Source: Bacteroidota bacterium
Lineage (GTDB): Bacteria; Bacteroidota; Bacteroidia; Chitinophagales; Saprospiraceae
Direction: 5' to 3'
DNA length: 64,000 nucleotides
NCBI GenBank assembly: GCA_024743405.1
Contig: JANSWP010000018.1
Location: 1-64,000 of the forward strand
Shown in pieces: positions 61,969 to 64,000 of the stretch (its first letter is position 1; each line of letters starts with the position of its first letter). The position numbers were made by a program, and so were the translations under genes. The notes below the pieces were generated by a model that made no database searches, was not told where the DNA came from, and worked only from the letters and a program-made list of their open reading frames with translations.

Positions 61969-63447
61969 ATGAAAAATCAATTTCTATCTCCTCATTTCCG
62001 GATTTTCGGCTACTTAGTTTGGACGATTCTGCTTTTGTTTTCTATCCTCTTTTACAAAGAAAGAGTACTTTTTTTGGATGCCGGATTTCAGGTTTTCAAA
62101 ATGGTAAATGAAGGTATTCCACAGGTTTATCATTACCGCTTTTCAACCCTATTCATTCAAATACTCCCCTACGCGGCTTTTCTTTTAGGTGCTTCCATTA
62201 AGTGGATTATGATTCTGTACTCTGCTTCTTATGTTCTCTTTTTCGGAGCAATTTATCACTTGATTGTCAAATGGTTACGGAATGATTATTTAGGCTGGGC
62301 GCTGATATTTTTATTTACACTTTTGACCTTGGATAACTTCTATTTTATTCAAAGTGAATACTATCTGGCACTCGCTTTATTATTGTTAAATTTTGGAATT
62401 GTAAATCGATTCCCTAATCTAAATAGGCGATGGATATTTCCTCTTTTCCTGCCATTATTATTGACCATTGTTTTTTCGCACAAGCTCACCATCATTCCAT
62501 TTACCTTTTTATGGATCTTCTTTTGGTTACACCATAAGCAGCTTCGACACAAGCGATACTATGCATTTTTTGGACTTTTCCTTGGACTATCTGTATTCAA
62601 ATCCTATTTCTTTACCAATTGGTATGAAGCCTCCAAAGGCAAGGTTTTCTCAGATAACTTGAACCGATTTTTCCCAAATTATTTTGATATCCCTGCCAAT
62701 GAGCTCTTTTTAGAAAGGGTATTGGAACATTATTACTTTTTCCCAATTTTATTGATTGGGTTGAGTGTTTTCTATTTGAAAAAAATCTATGATAGTTCCG
62801 AAAAAGAATCAGTGCTCATCAATCTTATAAAACTCCTGTTAATCTGGGCATTTTGCATTGGTCAAGTCTTGATTTATGCGATTGCCGACCCTGACTCTCC
62901 CTATCGGTTTTATGCAGAATTAAATTATTTGCCTATTCTGATTTTTCTCGCTGTTCCATTAGTTTTTGATGTATTACCTCACTCCCCCCTAGCCCCTCTA
63001 GCCCCTAAAGGGGAATCTGTCCACGTGCCAAAAATGCGGCATACTATATTAATTGGGGTAGTCCTCATCATTGCTTTTCGACTTTTCATCATAGCAGATA
63101 ATCATAACACCTACGAAAAACGAATCTCTTGGATGGAAAATCAATTAAGCAACTGTGATAAACTGAATACAAATCGGCTTTTAATAAAACAAAAAGAGGT
63201 GCCCATGGATATCATTATTCAAGATTGGGGCGTACCCTACAATACCTTATTGTTATCCACTCTAGAAAGTCCAGATAGTGCAAAAACAATCTTCATTCAT
63301 GAAAATTTCGAGGGCTATAAACGAAAAGACTTATTGGAAAAAGATGATTATTTTTTGACTCGATTTCACAATCAAGCCTTGCAAGTGGACAGCATGAATT
63401 TGGATTATTTTCGGTTGGGGAAGGAATCCTATCATATAATAGAATAA
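61969..63447 (+). CDS. Polytopic membrane protein, function unknown
   Basis: The start at 61969 (MKNQFLSPHFRIFGYLVWTIL) is preferred to a TTG 12 bp upstream. The 492-residue protein has about 11 hydrophobic segments and resembles dolichyl-phosphate-mannose or polyisoprenyl-linked glycosyltransferases of GT-C type in layout, with a soluble C-terminal domain (about 375-492). No catalytic motif is certain. Around residues 337-352 a proline-rich insertion (HSPLAPLAPKGES) is encoded by a CCCCTAGCCCCT-type repeat, also described under findings. Confidence 0.6.
   Translation: MKNQFLSPHFRIFGYLVWTILLLFSILFYKERVLFLDAGFQVFKMVNEGIPQVYHYRFSTLFIQILPYAAFLLGASIKWIMILYSASYVLFFGAIYHLIVKWLRNDYLGWALIFLFTLLTLDNFYFIQSEYYLALALLLLNFGIVNRFPNLNRRWIFPLFLPLLLTIVFSHKLTIIPFTFLWIFFWLHHKQLRHKRYYAFFGLFLGLSVFKSYFFTNWYEASKGKVFSDNLNRFFPNYFDIPANELFLERVLEHYYFFPILLIGLSVFYLKKIYDSSEKESVLINLIKLLLIWAFCIGQVLIYAIADPDSPYRFYAELNYLPILIFLAVPLVFDVLPHSPLAPLAPKGESVHVPKMRHTILIGVVLIIAFRLFIIADNHNTYEKRISWMENQLSNCDKLNTNRLLIKQKEVPMDIIIQDWGVPYNTLLLSTLESPDSAKTIFIHENFEGYKRKDLLEKDDYFLTRFHNQALQVDSMNLDYFRLGKESYHIIE
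62978..63025 (+). repeat. CCCCT-type repeat inserted in-frame in a membrane-protein gene
   Basis: The DNA reads as imperfect copies of CCCCTAG with CCCCTAAAGGGG as a small hairpin (about 63002-63013). It encodes SPLAPLAPKGES in an otherwise hydrophobic protein and looks like an inserted dispersed element that kept the frame. Confidence 0.55.
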
Positions 63448-63509
63448 ATAAAAAGCCCCTCCCGAACTCAATCAAAAGGGGTAATATTTACCTTATTAAT
63501 CAATCTGAT

Positions 63510-63630
63510 TTAATTCTTCATAAACCGCTTCGACACCAACTCACGCCCATCCGAAACCTGAACCAAATATGCCCCACTCGCCAAATTTTCATTCTCTACC
63601 GTACACTTATAAAATCCACGCGCCTACGGC
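63510..63630 (-). pseudogene. Remnant of a T9SS type A gene end
   Basis: On the minus strand a frame ending at TAA (63510-63512) reads VENENLASGAYLVQVSDGRELVSKRFMKN, the typical C-terminus of a T9SS type A sorting domain. Upstream it is broken by a stop near 63630 and by the small palindrome at 63608-63644. No intact gene follows. Confidence 0.55.
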
Positions 63631-63644
63631 GAGAAAATTTTATA
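63608..63644. repeat. Small palindrome inside the T9SS remnant
   Basis: TATAAAAT (63608-63615) and ATTTTATA (63637-63644) flank a CGCC-TAC-GGCG centre. The 37-bp hairpin interrupts the sorting-domain remnant. A second hairpin (GAGTC-type) lies near 63669-63690. Confidence 0.5.
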
Positions 63645-63715
63645 CCCCACTCGCTCAGTAATAAGCGGAGTCTCTCAAAGAGGACTCGGCGGTATTTGTT
63701 GCAAATTGTTATATG

Positions 63716-64000
63716 CTACCGCCTTATCTGCACATACCCACTCACCTTCCGACCTTCATCATCTTCAAAAAGATAGAAATAAGTACCATCAGGTAAATCT
63801 TTTCCAAAGGCAGTTCCTTCCCAATCATTTTGATAGTCTTCTGATCGATAGACTTCATTACCCCATCGGTTAAAGACCAATAATTTATTGTGCCCATGCA
63901 TTCTTTCAATGCCTTGAATAGTGAACGTTTCGTTGATACCATCCCCATTTGGCGAAAATCCAGAGAAGATGACATACTTCTCACAATCGACTGTAATATA
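63716..64000 (-). CDS. T9SS type B cargo, 3' end only
   Basis: The minus-strand frame ending at 63716 runs to the window edge without a start. It reads a T9SS type B sorting domain: SGFSPNGDGINETFTIQGI, LLVFNRWGNEVYRSEDYQNDW, GKDLPDGTYFYLF, then KVSGYVQIRR. The missing N-terminal part lies past the window end. It is the second type B cargo here, after the SprB-repeat gene. Confidence 0.9.
   Translation of the reverse strand, partial: YITVDCEKYVIFSGFSPNGDGINETFTIQGIERMHGHNKLLVFNRWGNEVYRSEDYQNDWEGTAFGKDLPDGTYFYLFEDDEGRKVSGYVQIRR

Noticed and set aside
1-64000. tRNA, rRNA and CRISPR arrays
   Set aside because: No cloverleaf-like sequence with a T-loop motif, no rRNA-like segment and no regularly spaced direct repeats were found. 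A covariance-model search would be needed to exclude small RNAs.

Overview
The window is AT-rich bacterial DNA from a member of the Bacteroidota, most likely a Saprospiria/Saprospiraceae-like lineage. The evidence is a type IX secretion system (T9SS) cargo repertoire (type A and type B sorting domains, SprB-type repeats, PorP/SprF), TAnnTTTG-type -7 promoter boxes, a FabI-only enoyl reductase, lipoproteins with short leaders, CHAT/TPR and caspase-like proteins, and an apparent sphingolipid-type enzyme set. The genus is inference. No rRNA, tRNA or CRISPR array was seen.

Layout. 1-3.7 kb: an OmpA-family protein and a Rieske-fused glutamate-synthase-like enzyme, both on the minus strand. 4-12.4 kb: housekeeping and repair genes (hydrolase, AlkA-like glycosylase, two lipoproteins, sorbosone-dehydrogenase-like protein, a multiply broken esterase, rnhB, a thymidylate kinase with an extra C-terminal domain, ada). 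12.5-23 kb: an HELSH protease with repeats, an ECF sigma factor with a membrane-anchored partner, a PorP/SprF-like barrel, and a two-gene operon of a caspase-fold protease overlapping a giant SprB-repeat T9SS protein. 23.3-34 kb: response regulator, lipoproteins, ApbE, fabI, recN, a degenerate arginase-fold protein and a Glu/Leu/Phe/Val dehydrogenase. 34-45.5 kb is an accessory stretch: a complete-ended but internally damaged IS element (17-bp inverted ends, 7-bp target duplication), a T9SS cargo, a TPR-CHAT protease with methyltransferase and DUF1456 genes directly behind it, a chimeric remnant, a GNAT enzyme, an orphan Pvc16_N/DUF4255 protein, a Tat-exported pirin and another T9SS cargo. 45.5-54.4 kb: GH5 glycosidase with CBM6-like modules, a CREST ceramidase-like membrane protein, an orphan PycTM-type (DUF5706) protein, rpsU, hydrolase, grpE-dnaJ. 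54.6-64 kb: sterol-desaturase/CDGSH fusion, acyl-CoA ligase, sulfatase, zinc-ribbon peptide, class-3-like aldehyde dehydrogenase, a desaturase strikingly like eukaryotic sphingolipid delta-4 desaturase (DES1), a polytopic membrane protein, and the 3' end of a T9SS type B gene running out of the window.

Two threads go beyond routine annotation. First, many intergenic gaps hold a family of about 137-166 bp imperfect palindromes. Several share a terminal motif beginning AGTAACG, a central short hairpin (often around ATAGC) and AT-rich arms. They look like a MITE- or REP-like family. Second, the 49-62 kb segment carries a CREST hydrolase, a fatty-acid-hydroxylase-fold enzyme, an acyl-CoA ligase, a fatty-aldehyde-type ALDH and a DES1-like desaturase, which together would suit ceramide or sulfonolipid modification and turnover in a bacterium. 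Both the C14 caspase/SprB operon and the CHAT locus are candidate protease systems tied to the cell surface.
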